A DNA stretch of 64,000 nt from Bryobacterales bacterium (GCA_016716385.1 JADJWL010000002.1:186001-250000); one strand, 5' to 3'; positions 16,755 through 25,705 are shown, counted from the first letter of the stretch. Notes: generated from the sequence alone by a model not told the origin. Made by a program: numbers and translations.

Positions 16755-16937
16755 GCAGGCGGCGCGCCAAACCGCCAGGCGCCTGTTTCCGGAGGATTTT
16801 CCCCGCGGCCGCCAGAAATCAGCCGCCGTTTCTTGCCACCGTGACGGAATTTTGTCAACCTGCCGACGGAAAATGAGGCGGTTGGCGCGGCGGGAACCAA
16901 CGGCCCCTATCGTGCAACGAGCCCTGCCGGAGGCGCC
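16755..16937. promoter_or_regulatory. Divergent region between the two flagellar arms
   Basis: 183 bp between fliK (minus) and flgF (plus) that must hold the promoters of both arms. On the minus strand TTGACA at 16858-16853 is followed after 17 bases by CAAGAA, a consensus -35 with a poor -10. On the plus strand I find no convincing sigma-28 (TAAA-N15-GCCGATAA) or sigma-54 (TGGCAC-N5-TTGC) site. The flgF ribosome site GGAGG lies just before its ATG. No gene is apparent. Confidence 0.4.
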
Positions 16938-17690
16938 ATGGATGGATTGACCGTTGCGGCCGCCAGCGGGATGCGGGCACGGATGGAATCGCTCGAGCTG
17001 CTGGCGAATAACCTAGCCAACGCGGGTACGGTGGGCTACAAAGCGGACCGGGAGTTCTACAATCTGTACCGTTCGGCCAGCGCCGCAGCCGGCGCCGACG
17101 GCCGGGAACCGGTGAGCGTGCCCGAGATCCTCGACAACTGGATCGACCTCGGGCAGGGGCAACTGGAGCGCACGGGACAGCCGGAAGACCTTGCCCTGGA
17201 CGGTCCGGGATTTTTTGCCGTTGACGGACCGGCCGGCGTCCTTTATACACGTGGCGGCGCGTTCCGCTGGTCGAAGGAAGGGCGGCTGGTGACGCGCGAG
17301 GGCTACCCGGTGCGGGCCGTCAAGCCGGAAGGGACGCCGCGGGAGATCCGCCGCAACCCGGACGAGGCGGGCGTGCTCACGGCCGATGCCGGCGGCGTGC
17401 TGTCGCTTGACGGCCGACCGCTGGGCCGGCTGGAAATCGTGGACTTCGACCGCCCGCAGGCGCTCGAAAAGCAGGGCGGCGGCTACTTCCGCCTCGCCGA
17501 GACGGCGGCCACGGCGGCCCAGGCGCGCGCCGCCGTCTACCAGGGGCAACTCGAGAAGTCCAATGCCGCACCGACGGAGGCCGCCGTGCGGATGGTCTCG
17601 GTTCTGCGCCAGTTCGAAATGCTGCAGCGGGCGCTGCAATTGGGCGGCGAAATGAACCGCCGCGCGGCCGAAGAAGTGGCCAAAGTCTAG
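16938..17690 (+). CDS. flgF: Flagellar rod protein FlgF
   Basis: 250 residues. N-terminal rod signature GMRARMESLELLANNLANAG and TVGYKADREFYNLYRSASAA; central GPGFFAVDGPAGVLYTRGGA; C-terminal AAVRMVSVLRQFEMLQRALQ. The gene directly before flgG and the shorter, more divergent ends favour FlgF (proximal rod) over FlgG. ATG at 16938 with GGAGG just upstream. First gene of the plus-strand arm. Confidence 0.92.
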   Translation: MDGLTVAAASGMRARMESLELLANNLANAGTVGYKADREFYNLYRSASAAAGADGREPVSVPEILDNWIDLGQGQLERTGQPEDLALDGPGFFAVDGPAGVLYTRGGAFRWSKEGRLVTREGYPVRAVKPEGTPREIRRNPDEAGVLTADAGGVLSLDGRPLGRLEIVDFDRPQALEKQGGGYFRLAETAATAAQARAAVYQGQLEKSNAAPTEAAVRMVSVLRQFEMLQRALQLGGEMNRRAAEEVAKV

Positions 17691-17704
17691 GGAGGAGTGA
17701 GAAC

Positions 17705-18496
17705 ATGATCCGGGCGTTGTACAGCGCAGCCAGTGGGATGAGCGCGCAGCAGCTGAATGTTGACAACATCGCGCACAATCTGGCCAATGCCAACACGGTG
17801 GGGTACAAGATGCGCCGTGTCCAGTTTCAGGACCTGCTCTACCAGAGTATGATGCAGCCGGGCGCGGCCGCCAGCGCCCAGACGGTGGTGCCGAGCGGGT
17901 TGCAGATCGGCCTCGGGGCCAGGCCGGCGGCCAACGAGATCGTCTTCCAGCAGGGCAACTTCGTGACCACCAACAACCCGCTCGACATGGTGATCGAAGG
18001 GCGAGGCTTTTTCCAGGTCCGGCGTCCGAGCGGCGAGCTGGCCTATACGCGGGCCGGCTCGTTCCACCTCGACCGCGACGGCCAGATCGTGACGCTCGAC
18101 GGCGACCCGCTCGAGCCGGCGATCACGATCCCGCCCGACGCGGTCAGCATCACGGTGGCCGCTGACGGGACCGTGAGCTACACGCAGCCGGGCCAGCCGG
18201 TGGCGCAGCAGGCGGGACAGATGCAGCTGGTGGTGTTTCAGAACCCGGCCGGGCTGCTGAGCCATGGGCGGAACCTGTACACGCCGACCGACGCCTCGGG
18301 CGATCCGACCGTCGGGCAACCCGGCGGCGCCGAGGGGATCGGCACGCTGCTGCAGGGCTATGTGGAACAGTCGAACGTGAGCGTGGTCGAGGAGTTCATC
18401 AACCTGGTTGTCAGCCAGAGGGCTTACGAAGCGAATTCGCGCGTGGTCCGGGCGGCCGATGAAATGTACCAGTTGGTGAACCAGTTGACACGGTGA
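17705..18496 (+). CDS. flgG: Flagellar distal rod protein FlgG
   Basis: 263 residues, the canonical FlgG length. Signatures are MIRALYSAASGMSAQQLNVD, NIAHNLANANTVGYKMRRVQ, GRGFFQVRRPSGELAYTRAG and GYVEQSNVSVVEEFINLVVS at the C-terminus. The start has GGAGG nine bases upstream. Its stop overlaps the flgA start (TGATG). Confidence 0.97.
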   Translation: MIRALYSAASGMSAQQLNVDNIAHNLANANTVGYKMRRVQFQDLLYQSMMQPGAAASAQTVVPSGLQIGLGARPAANEIVFQQGNFVTTNNPLDMVIEGRGFFQVRRPSGELAYTRAGSFHLDRDGQIVTLDGDPLEPAITIPPDAVSITVAADGTVSYTQPGQPVAQQAGQMQLVVFQNPAGLLSHGRNLYTPTDASGDPTVGQPGGAEGIGTLLQGYVEQSNVSVVEEFINLVVSQRAYEANSRVVRAADEMYQLVNQLTR

Positions 18497-19410
18497 TGCG
18501 AGTCCGTGCCTTGCTCCTGTTTCTGCCCGCTGCGCTGGCGGCCGCCGGGTGCGTCGAGGCCGCCGGCGAACGGATTCTGGCCGGAGAGCTGGCTTCCGGC
18601 GCGCCGCGCTTTGCGGTGCTGGATCCGGCGCAGGAGGTCGCTCTGGCGCCGCTACCCGGGGTCCGCCGGGTGCTGACGGCCACCGCTTTGGCGAGAGTTG
18701 CCCGGGGCGCCGGGCTGCAGGCGGCCGCGACGGACTTCCCCTCGCCGGTGTGCGTCGAGCGCCAACTGCGCGAGGTGGATGACGCGGAGATTCTGGGGGC
18801 GTTGCGGGCGGCGGTCGCCGAACCCAACGCGCAGATCCGGCTGGCGGCGCGGGCCGCCGGAAGCATTCCAAACGGCAGCCTCTCCTTTCCGCTGTCCGGC
18901 CTTGCGCGGACGCCGGACCGGGAGGGGGCGTTCCTCTGGCGTGGCCAGGTGGCGTACGGCGCCGGACGCACCTACCCGTACTGGGTGCGGGCGACGATCT
19001 CCGTTCCACGGACCGTGCTGGCCGCCGGACGCGATCTGCCAGCCGGGCACACCATTCGCGAGGGAGATGTCACGAAGGAAGTCCGCGTGATCCGCTGGCG
19101 CGCGGCGGCGCGGCGCACGGAACCAGAGGAAGTGGCCGGCGCACGGCTGCGCGTGGCGGCTACCCGAGGCGAGACGCTTGAGCCCTCGCGGCTGCTGTTC
19201 CCGAAGCTTGTCGAGCGGGGCGACCGCGTGACGGTCGAGGTCCGCTCCGGCCCGGCGCGTCTGGTGATTCAAGCGGTGGCGGAATCAGCCGGCCGGAGGG
19301 GCGAAGCCATCCGGCTCCGGAATCCCGGCAACCGGCGGCGGTTCGAAGCAACGGTGGCGGGCCGGGCCCGCGCCACCCTCGACGCCGGAACGGCGAAGGA
19401 GACTCCATGA
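18496..19410 (+). CDS. flgA: P-ring assembly chaperone FlgA
   Basis: 304 residues from ATG 18496 (a GTG at 18493 is also possible). A signal peptide (MRVRALLLFLPAALAAAGC) is followed by a long N-terminal region and a SAF-type domain in the last 130 residues: VLAAGRDLPAGHTIREGDVT, LRVAATRGETLEPSRLLFPK and VRSGPARLVIQAVAESAGRR. FlgA is a periplasmic chaperone for FlgI, encoded two genes downstream. It is longer than the roughly 220-residue enterobacterial protein, with the extra length N-terminal. Coupled to flgH by ATGA. Confidence 0.88.
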   Translation: MRVRALLLFLPAALAAAGCVEAAGERILAGELASGAPRFAVLDPAQEVALAPLPGVRRVLTATALARVARGAGLQAAATDFPSPVCVERQLREVDDAEILGALRAAVAEPNAQIRLAARAAGSIPNGSLSFPLSGLARTPDREGAFLWRGQVAYGAGRTYPYWVRATISVPRTVLAAGRDLPAGHTIREGDVTKEVRVIRWRAAARRTEPEEVAGARLRVAATRGETLEPSRLLFPKLVERGDRVTVEVRSGPARLVIQAVAESAGRRGEAIRLRNPGNRRRFEATVAGRARATLDAGTAKETP

Positions 19411-20084
19411 AACGGCTCATCCTGATGGGTTGTGGTCTGCTCGCCGCACTGCAGGCGGCGGACCGCAACCAGCCCACGGCGCTCGATCGCTACATCCGCG
19501 AGGCGATCGAGCAACCAGCGATCCAGGTCTACGGCGGCGCCAGTCCTGGCTCCCTCTGGAACCCGGCGGCGCCTCTCGGCAACCTGGGCGCGGATCTGCG
19601 TGCCGCGCACGTCGACGACGTGGTGACGATTCTGGTCTCCGAGCGCGCCATCGCCTCGGCCAGCGGCGACACGCAGACGGCACGCAGCAGCTCGGCGCGG
19701 GCCGGCGTCGCCTCCCTCTACGGCCCAGCCCGCACCCAACTGGCGGACTTCCTGTCCGCAAACGGCCAGAGCCAGTTGCAGGGACAAGGCGCAACCAGCC
19801 GGGAGAGCCTGCTCACGACGACGCTGGCCGCCCGCGTGACCCATGTCCTGCCCAACGGGTTTCTCGTGGTCGAGGGAGTCAAGGAGACGATGATCAATTC
19901 CGAGCGGCAGACGATCTCGGTCCGCGGGGTGGTGCGGCCGGTGGATCTCTCTCCGGCCAACAGCGTGCGCTCGGACCGGCTGGCGCAGCTTGAGGTCCGG
20001 ATCAACGGGAAGGGCGTCGTCGAGGATGCGATCCGGCGTCCGCACTTCCTGTACCGGGCGCTGCTCGGGTTGTTGCCGTTCTAG
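19407..20084 (+). CDS. flgH: Flagellar L-ring protein FlgH
   Basis: 225 residues, ATG with AAGGAG five bases upstream. Family blocks: GSLWNPAAPLGNLGADLRAA, HVDDVVTILVSERAIASASG, LAARVTHVLPNGFLVVEGVK and ISVRGVVRPVDLSPANSVRS. FlgH forms the outer-membrane bushing, so its presence implies a diderm envelope. FlgH is usually a lipoprotein; here the leader MKRLILMGCGLLAALQAA has a cysteine at position 9 but no ordinary lipobox after a full hydrophobic stretch, so anchoring may differ. Confidence 0.94.
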   Translation: MKRLILMGCGLLAALQAADRNQPTALDRYIREAIEQPAIQVYGGASPGSLWNPAAPLGNLGADLRAAHVDDVVTILVSERAIASASGDTQTARSSSARAGVASLYGPARTQLADFLSANGQSQLQGQGATSRESLLTTTLAARVTHVLPNGFLVVEGVKETMINSERQTISVRGVVRPVDLSPANSVRSDRLAQLEVRINGKGVVEDAIRRPHFLYRALLGLLPF

Positions 20085-20093
20085 GAAAGCGAC

Positions 20094-21176
20094 ATGCGAT
20101 CCCTTGCTCTGGCCTGTCTCCTGGTCCTGCCGTCACTCGCCTCGGGGGCTCGCGTCAAGGATCTCGCACATCTTGAGGGTGTACGGGATAACCAATTGAT
20201 TGGATATGGATTAGTGATTGGACTCGCAGGCACGGGAGACCGCCAGCAGGTGACCTTTTCCATTCAGAGTCTGACCAACCTCCTGCAACGGATGGGCGTG
20301 CAGGTGAACCCGCTCGCACTGCGCGTGCGCAATCTGGCTTCCGTCATGGTGACGGCGACGCTCCCGCCGTTCGCGCGGCCGGGCGCGAAACTCGATGTCA
20401 CGGTCGGTTCGATGGGCGATGCGACCAACCTGCAGGGCGGCCTGCTCCTGTTGACGGAGTTGAAGGGGGCAGACGGCGAGACCTATGCGGTGGCGCAGGG
20501 ACCGGTGGTCACAGGAGGCTTCGTGGCGGGAGGCGCGGCCAACCGGCAGGTTCTCAATCACCCGACGGTTGGAAGAATCGCCGCCGGAGCGCTCGTCGAA
20601 CGGCCCGCGCCGTCGGCCATCCCGGCGGGCGGTGTCCGCCTGCAACTGCACCGGGCGGACTTCACAACGGCGGCGCGTGTCTCCGAGGCGGTCAACCGCC
20701 GTTTCGGGGATCTCGTCGCGCGGGCGGAGAACTCGGGCGCCGTCTTCGTCCGGCTGCCAGCCGAGTGGTCCGGCCGCACGGTGGAATTCGTCGCTGAGGT
20801 GGAGGACCTTCCGGTCGAGGCGGACCGCCCGGCGAAAGTCGTGGTCAACGAACGCACCGGCACGATTGTGCTGGGGAAAGAAGTCCGCATCGCGCCGGTG
20901 GCCATCCTCCACGGGGGTCTGACCGTCGAGATCCGGACGACCTTCGACGTCTCGCAACCGGCGCCCTTGAGCCAGGGGCAGACACAAGTCGTTCCGCAAG
21001 TCGCCGTGGAGGCGCGGGAGCAGCGGGCGCAGAACGTAATCCTCGACGAGGGCGCGACGGTCGAAGACCTCGTGCGGGCGTTGAACGCTATCGGATCGAC
21101 GGCACGGGACGTCATTGCGATCTTGCAGAACCTGAAGGCGGCTGGGGCGCTCGATGCCGAACTGGAGATCCTGTAA
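20094..21176 (+). CDS. flgI: Flagellar P-ring protein FlgI
   Basis: 360 residues with signal peptide MRSLALACLLVLPSLASGAR. The highly conserved start of the mature protein (VRDNQLIGYGLVIGLAGTGD) is followed by SLTNLLQRMGVQVNPLALRV, NVASVM-like RNLASVMVTATLPPFARPGA, and the C-terminal ALNAIGSTARDVIAILQNLK, AAGALDAELEIL. It forms the periplasmic bushing around the rod. Stop and flgJ start overlap as TAATG. Confidence 0.97.
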   Translation: MRSLALACLLVLPSLASGARVKDLAHLEGVRDNQLIGYGLVIGLAGTGDRQQVTFSIQSLTNLLQRMGVQVNPLALRVRNLASVMVTATLPPFARPGAKLDVTVGSMGDATNLQGGLLLLTELKGADGETYAVAQGPVVTGGFVAGGAANRQVLNHPTVGRIAAGALVERPAPSAIPAGGVRLQLHRADFTTAARVSEAVNRRFGDLVARAENSGAVFVRLPAEWSGRTVEFVAEVEDLPVEADRPAKVVVNERTGTIVLGKEVRIAPVAILHGGLTVEIRTTFDVSQPAPLSQGQTQVVPQVAVEAREQRAQNVILDEGATVEDLVRALNAIGSTARDVIAILQNLKAAGALDAELEIL

Positions 21177-21475
21177 TGCTTGACAAAATCGACTCCAATC
21201 ATTTCATTCAAAATGATTTCAGAAACATGCACCGTGACGGAGCGGCGGCTGCCGAGGAGTTCGAGGCCATGCTAGTCGCGCAGATTCTGCGCGCGGCGCG
21301 GGAGAGCGAAGCAGCCGACTCGTCAGGCGCACCTCTGCTCGAGATGGCGGAGGACAGACTGGCGCGCGTGATCGCAGCGCAGGGCGGCCTCGGAGTGGGG
21401 CGGCTGATCCGAGAGCATCTGGCGGCCCGGGAGAACGGTACGAAGGATTCACACAACCGGGAGGTGGACCGATAA
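21176..21475 (+). CDS. flgJ: Rod-binding protein, FlgJ N-terminal domain only
   Basis: 99 residues. The rod-binding block is visible: AAEEFEAMLVAQILRAARES, LLEMAEDRLARVIAAQGGLG, VGRLIREHL. The muramidase domain of the enterobacterial two-domain FlgJ is absent, as in many non-gammaproteobacteria, so peptidoglycan must be opened by a separate enzyme not seen here. Position directly after flgI is typical. Confidence 0.9.
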   Translation: MLDKIDSNHFIQNDFRNMHRDGAAAAEEFEAMLVAQILRAARESEAADSSGAPLLEMAEDRLARVIAAQGGLGVGRLIREHLAARENGTKDSHNREVDR

Positions 21476-21496
21476 GAGGCCTTAGAAGGAGGGCCC

Positions 21497-21760
21497 ATGC
21501 GGATTCCATCGTCACCACTTCCCCCGAGCGAGCCGGTCCGGCAAGCGGACAAGGCGGCGACGGCCAGCCGTGCTGATGGTGCGGGCCAGGCAAGCGCCGC
21601 GACTGACGAGAGCCGCCTCTCCCCGTTCGCCCTCGTGATCCTGGCCGGCGCCAGTCCCAGCCGGCTCGAGTCGTTGCGGGATGCGGTCGCGGCCGACACC
21701 TACGCGGTTCCGGCCGATGTCCTGAGCCGCCGCCTGGTCGAGTTCTACCTGGCGGCCTGA
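21497..21760 (+). CDS. Probable anti-sigma-28 factor FlgM-like protein
   Basis: 87 residues with a strong AAGGAGG ribosome site before the ATG. The N-terminal half is low-complexity and probably disordered, as in FlgM. The C-terminal half fits the FlgM sigma-binding pattern: SRLESLRDAVAADTYAVPAD followed by VLSRRLVEFYL, matching the family's L-R-x-A-I-x-x-G-x-Y-x-V-x-x-x-x-V-A-x-x-L. Last gene of the plus arm, in the same island as fliA. FlgM is short and divergent, so this is a pattern-level call. Confidence 0.72.
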   Translation: MRIPSSPLPPSEPVRQADKAATASRADGAGQASAATDESRLSPFALVILAGASPSRLESLRDAVAADTYAVPADVLSRRLVEFYLAA

Positions 21761-22719
21761 CGCCAGTCGAACACGGCGGCGGCCATGCTTTTGTCGCGGG
21801 TCACAGCCAGCTCGTACGCTTCCCGCATCCTGGACCACGGCAGCCGGTGCGTGATCACCCGGCCCAACGACAGCCGGCCGGTGCGCTGATAATCGAACAA
21901 CATCTCCATATTTCTCCGCAAGTTAAAGCGGATATCCTGAGACGGTGCTTCACTTCGTGGAGAGAACCCGGCACCGATCAGCGTCAACTGCTTCCCATAG
22001 AACCACGCCGCATCGAGCGGGTTGAACGGCGGCGGCGCCTCCGCCCGCCCGGGGAACCCGAGAATGCTGATCCGGCCCCCGCGGCGCACCTGGTCCACCG
22101 CCAAACGAAACGCCTCCCAGGGGTTCGCCGTCAAGACCACCAGATCCGCTTCCCTGCCCCCGGCATCCTCCGCACCCAGCTCCGAGGCCAGGCGGCACCG
22201 CGATTCCGCGTTGCCCAGAGCCGTCACCCGGGCTCCCATCGCATGGGCTGCCGCCACTGTGCATAAGCCGATCACACCCAAGCCCACGACGGCCACGCGC
22301 TCGCCCGCCTCGTAGCCCGCATGGCGCAGCGCCGCCACCCCGAGTTGGGTCAAGTAAGCGAGCGAGGCCTCTTCCGGCGCGACTCCTGCCGGGACCTCCA
22401 CGAGCAACTCATCCTCGCGGGCAATGTAGGCGGACTGGTGCGGGCGCAACGCGAACACGCGCTGCCCGGTGCGCCACCGGCCGACCTCCTCCCCGCAGGC
22501 GCGAATCACCCCGACATTCGAGTAGCCGACCTGGCGCGGGTATCCAGGCGCGCCCGGCAGTTCGGTCGACCGGCCCTCGTAGTTGGCAAGGTCGGTCCCG
22601 GTCGACAGCGCCGTCACCTCAGTCTCGACCAGGATTTCGCCGGGTCCGGGCCCCGGAGCCTCTTCTTCGACAAAGCGGAGGTCGCGCGCGCCGCAGAGGA
22701 CCGCCTTGCGGATGGTCAT
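21745..22719 (-). CDS. Medium-chain dehydrogenase/reductase (alcohol dehydrogenase-like)
   Basis: 324 residues from ATG 22719, which overlaps the upstream gene as ATGA; open frame beyond that is spurious. GroES-like N-terminal domain (GEILVETEVTALSTGTDLAN, PRQVGYSNVGVIRACGEEVG) and Rossmann domain with VVGLGVIGLCTVAAAHAMGA. The structural zinc cysteines of classical alcohol dehydrogenases are not seen, so zinc dependence is doubtful. It resembles the oxidoreductases paired with sugar or phosphonate catabolism in other phyla. Co-transcribed with the PhyH dioxygenase and amidohydrolase; the C-terminus runs 16 bases into the convergent flgM-like gene. Substrate unknown. Confidence 0.85.
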   Translation of the reverse strand: MTIRKAVLCGARDLRFVEEEAPGPGPGEILVETEVTALSTGTDLANYEGRSTELPGAPGYPRQVGYSNVGVIRACGEEVGRWRTGQRVFALRPHQSAYIAREDELLVEVPAGVAPEEASLAYLTQLGVAALRHAGYEAGERVAVVGLGVIGLCTVAAAHAMGARVTALGNAESRCRLASELGAEDAGGREADLVVLTANPWEAFRLAVDQVRRGGRISILGFPGRAEAPPPFNPLDAAWFYGKQLTLIGAGFSPRSEAPSQDIRFNLRRNMEMLFDYQRTGRLSLGRVITHRLPWSRMREAYELAVTRDKSMAAAVFDWRQAAR

Positions 22720-23441
22720 GCACCAGCCACCACGGGGAAGTCCGTACCGCCCCGCAGGCGCGAGGCGTCGGTGACCCGCACGGCCGGCGACATGTAGACG
22801 TAGATCAGCCCGCGGCGGGGATGCGGGCTCGCGTTCGGTTCGCTGCGGTGCACGGTCAGGCAGTGGTGGATCACGCAGGAGCCGCGCGGCACCTCGATCG
22901 CCACCTCGGCGAGGTCCGCCGGACACGCCTCCCCGGCCAGGCGGAGCGAATTGCCGGCGACACCGGACGCCTCATGCGGCAGAACGCCGAGCCGGTGCGA
23001 GCCCCGCAGGAAGCGGACGCAGCCGTTCCCGAGGTGGGTGTCGTCGATGGCGATCCACGCCGAGACGAGTTCGGCCGGGGCGAACGCCCAATAGGGCAGG
23101 TCCTGGTGCCAGGGGACCTCGGAGCCCACGCGCGCCGGCTTCAGAAACAATTGGCTGCTGTAGAGGCGCAGCGGGCGGCCGAGCAAGCCTGCCACCACGG
23201 TGGTCAGCGCCGGATGCGCGGCCAGATCCCGGAAGTAGGGCGCGTAGAGGTGCATCCGGAAGGCATTGCGCAGCCGTGGCGGATCGGCGCCCGGCTCAGG
23301 CACCACCTCGTGCGGCGGCAGCGGCGGGTCGCCGGCCAGCAGGCATTCGACCGCGTCCCGCATGCGGTCCGTCTCGGCCGGAGAGAACATTCCCTCGCAG
23401 ACGAGAAAGCCGTCCCGTTCGAATGATTCGTGCGGCGTCAT
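22716..23441 (-). CDS. Phytanoyl-CoA dioxygenase (PhyH) family protein
   Basis: 241-residue Fe(II)/2-oxoglutarate-type oxygenase. The metal triad is visible: His and Asp in VPWHQDLPYWAF and the distal His in CVIHHCLTVHRSEPN, followed by the 2-oxoglutarate-binding arginine region (HPRRGLIYVYMS). Opens MTPHESFERDGFLVCEGMF, the usual family start. Family members hydroxylate varied small molecules, so the substrate is not predictable. It lies between an amidohydrolase (one base upstream) and a dehydrogenase (ATGA overlap), consistent with hydroxylation followed by oxidation and hydrolysis in one pathway; that order is inference. Confidence 0.88.
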   Translation of the reverse strand: MTPHESFERDGFLVCEGMFSPAETDRMRDAVECLLAGDPPLPPHEVVPEPGADPPRLRNAFRMHLYAPYFRDLAAHPALTTVVAGLLGRPLRLYSSQLFLKPARVGSEVPWHQDLPYWAFAPAELVSAWIAIDDTHLGNGCVRFLRGSHRLGVLPHEASGVAGNSLRLAGEACPADLAEVAIEVPRGSCVIHHCLTVHRSEPNASPHPRRGLIYVYMSPAVRVTDASRLRGGTDFPVVAGA

Positions 23442-23442
23442 C

Positions 23443-24288
23443 TCACTCCAGCCCGAGCAGCTTCAGCGTGTCCCGCGCAATCATCTGCTCCATTCGGGCG
23501 GCGTCCAGCCGCGGCAGCGCCGTGCCCTCGAGCATCCGGTTCAGGTTGCGCAGCCCGTCGAGAGTGGCGTCGACCGTGGTGAACGGGTAGTCGGTGCCGA
23601 ACAGCAGCTTGTCCCAGACGCCGTATTCCTGCACGAGCATCAGCGAATGATAGAACTGGAAGGGCCGGTAGTGGAGCGCGGAGATGTCGGCGTAGACGTT
23701 CGGATGCTTGCGGATGACCGCTACGCACTCGCCCTCATAGGGGTGGCCGAGGTGGGCCAGGATCATGCGCACCTCCGGGAAGCGGGTCGCGACTGGATCA
23801 AGCCGCCGCGGGAGCGTATACTCGAGCGGCGCCTTGTCGATAAACGTCGTGCCGGTGTGGAGAAGGACCGGAAGCTGGTGGCGTGTCGCGTACTCCCAGA
23901 GGTAATCGAGCTCGCGCGAATCGGGGGAGAAGCCAGCGTACATCGGCATCAGCTTGACGCCTTTCAACCCCAGGGCCTGATGCCCCTCCTCCAGTTCATC
24001 CTGCCAGCCCGGCTGGGTTGGGTCGACTGCCAGAAAGCCGATCAACCTGTCGGGGTGCTCCGCCACGTAGGCGGCGACTTCGCGATCCGGCACCCACAGT
24101 CCGCTCAGGCGCGCCTTGCCGCCGAAGACGACCGTCTTCCGGCACTGGCTGGCGGAGGCCGCGTACTCATCCCAGCGCACCGTGAGATCGACCTCGACGC
24201 CGCTGCGGGCGCGCCTGGCCTGATGTTTGAAGTCCTCGGAGAAGTGATCCGGGTAACGGAAGTAATGGCTGTGGACGTCGATGGTCAT
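23443..24288 (-). CDS. Amidohydrolase family protein (TIM barrel, amidohydrolase_2 type)
   Basis: 281 residues. Metal-binding HxH in TIDVHSHYFRYPD, a central LPVLLHTGTTFID, the HLGHPY strand and the C-terminal LLFGTDYPFTTVDATLDGL with the catalytic Asp are those of the ACMSD/lactonase-like amidohydrolase_2 group. It would hydrolyse or decarboxylate a small cyclic or carboxylated substrate. First gene of a three-gene minus operon and divergent from the class-III aminotransferase across 58 bp. A second relative is encoded at 25702-26682. Confidence 0.87.
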   Translation of the reverse strand: MTIDVHSHYFRYPDHFSEDFKHQARRARSGVEVDLTVRWDEYAASASQCRKTVVFGGKARLSGLWVPDREVAAYVAEHPDRLIGFLAVDPTQPGWQDELEEGHQALGLKGVKLMPMYAGFSPDSRELDYLWEYATRHQLPVLLHTGTTFIDKAPLEYTLPRRLDPVATRFPEVRMILAHLGHPYEGECVAVIRKHPNVYADISALHYRPFQFYHSLMLVQEYGVWDKLLFGTDYPFTTVDATLDGLRNLNRMLEGTALPRLDAARMEQMIARDTLKLLGLE

Positions 24289-24327
24289 TGTCTTCCATTG
24301 TCCACGAAGTCCAGCCCGCCGGGGCGG

Positions 24328-24333
24328 TATACT
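24328..24333 (+). promoter_or_regulatory. Candidate -10 element of the aminotransferase operon
   Basis: TATACT ends 13 bases before the ATG at 24347. No clear -35 hexamer is found at 16-18 bp. One of several near-start hexamers in the window; would give a 5' leader of only about six bases. Confidence 0.4.
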
Positions 24334-24346
24334 CAGGGTTCACGCT

Positions 24347-25705
24347 ATGAAAGAGTATCCCAATTCGGCCAGGATTCTCGCCGAGAACCGCCAGTACATT
24401 CCCGGAGGCGCCGTCTCGCTGAACCGCGTGGCGGGGCCGGACATCGTCTTCGTGCGGGGCGCGGGCTCGCGGCTCCATGACGCCGACGGCAACGAGTACA
24501 TCGACTATCACGCCGCCTTCGCGCCGCATTTCCTCGGCCACAACGATCCATACGTGAATGAGGCCGTGGACCGCGCCATGCGCGGCGGCGCGAGTCTTTA
24601 CGGCAGCGGGACGACGGAACTCGAAGGACGCCTGGCGCGGATGGTCTGCGAGCACGTGCCGTGCGCCGAATCGGCGCAGATCCTGAATACGGGAAGCGAG
24701 GCGACGTACCAGGCTTTGCGAGCCGCCCGCGGGATCACCGGACGCGACCACGTCATCGTCATGCAGGGCGGCTACAACGGCTGGCACAACGACGTTGCCT
24801 GCAACCTGATGACGCCGCTCGCGCAGATCGGGCCGCGCATTTCTCCTGGAGAGTACCCGTTCCTGCCGATCAGCGCCGGGATCCCGAAGGCGCACCAGGC
24901 ACTGGTCCATCCGGTGAACTTCAATGACCTCGATTCGGTGCGCTGGGTCTGCGAGCGCTACCCCATCGCCGCGCTGATCACCGAACCGATTCTGCAGAAC
25001 ATCGGCGTCGTGCATCCGCAGCCCGGCTATCTTGCCGGACTCCGGGCGCTAGCTGACGAGTTCGGCTTTGTCCTGATTTTCGATGAGGTGAAGACGGGCT
25101 TTCGCCACGGCTTGGGTGGATACGCGGCGATCGCGGGGGTTGAACCGGACATGGCAGTGTTCGGGAAAGCCATCGCGAACGGCTATCCGATCGCGGTCCT
25201 CGCGGGGAAGCGCCGTTTCATGGACGTGTTCGCCGACGCCGACCCGGTGCGGCGCGTCCTGCTGGCCGGCACCTACAACGGACACCCTTCGCCGACGATG
25301 GCGGCGATCGCCACGATTGAGCGTCTGCGGATGGATGACGGCGCCGTCTACCGCCACACGGACCGGTTGGGCGCGCTGCTCGAAGCGGGCGTCCTGCAGA
25401 TCACGCGGGAACTCGGCATCCCGGCTGCGTTCCGCCGCCAGGGTTCGGCGTTCTGCCTCTATTTCATGGACCACGCGCCGGTGGACTGGCACGATCTGGC
25501 AGGCAACCACCCGTTCGCCGCCGACGATGCCATGCGGCATGCGCTGATCGAACGAGGCATCTACTTCTTCCCGCTGGCCACCAAGCAGGGCTCGATCTCC
25601 GCCGCGCATACGGAAGACGATATCGCCCGGACCCTCGAAGCGTGGGCCGAAGTGCTCGCTCTGCCGGCGATTCAGCAATCGCTCCCGGCGTCGAGTGCGC
25701 GATGA
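24347..25705 (+). CDS. Class-III aminotransferase (glutamate-1-semialdehyde aminomutase-like)
   Basis: 452 residues from ATG 24347. PLP fold type I, class III: YIPGGAVSLNRVAGPDIVFV, LHDADGNEYIDYHAAFAPHF, NTGSEATYQALRAARGITGR, YNGWHND, LIFDEVKTGFRHGLGGYAAI and the PLP lysine in VFGKAIANGYPIAVLAGK. It resembles HemL-type aminomutases and related pathway aminotransferases. The location among amidohydrolases, and a second paralogue two genes downstream, argues for a degradative or modifying pathway over haem synthesis. The stop overlaps the next start (ATGA). Confidence 0.88.
   Translation: MKEYPNSARILAENRQYIPGGAVSLNRVAGPDIVFVRGAGSRLHDADGNEYIDYHAAFAPHFLGHNDPYVNEAVDRAMRGGASLYGSGTTELEGRLARMVCEHVPCAESAQILNTGSEATYQALRAARGITGRDHVIVMQGGYNGWHNDVACNLMTPLAQIGPRISPGEYPFLPISAGIPKAHQALVHPVNFNDLDSVRWVCERYPIAALITEPILQNIGVVHPQPGYLAGLRALADEFGFVLIFDEVKTGFRHGLGGYAAIAGVEPDMAVFGKAIANGYPIAVLAGKRRFMDVFADADPVRRVLLAGTYNGHPSPTMAAIATIERLRMDDGAVYRHTDRLGALLEAGVLQITRELGIPAAFRRQGSAFCLYFMDHAPVDWHDLAGNHPFAADDAMRHALIERGIYFFPLATKQGSISAAHTEDDIARTLEAWAEVLALPAIQQSLPASSAR

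Noticed and set aside
16755..16937. Sigma-28 or sigma-54 promoter in the divergent flagellar region.
   Set aside because: GCCGACGG at 16862 lacks a matching TAAA element, and no GG/GC pair at -24/-12 was found; too weak to claim.
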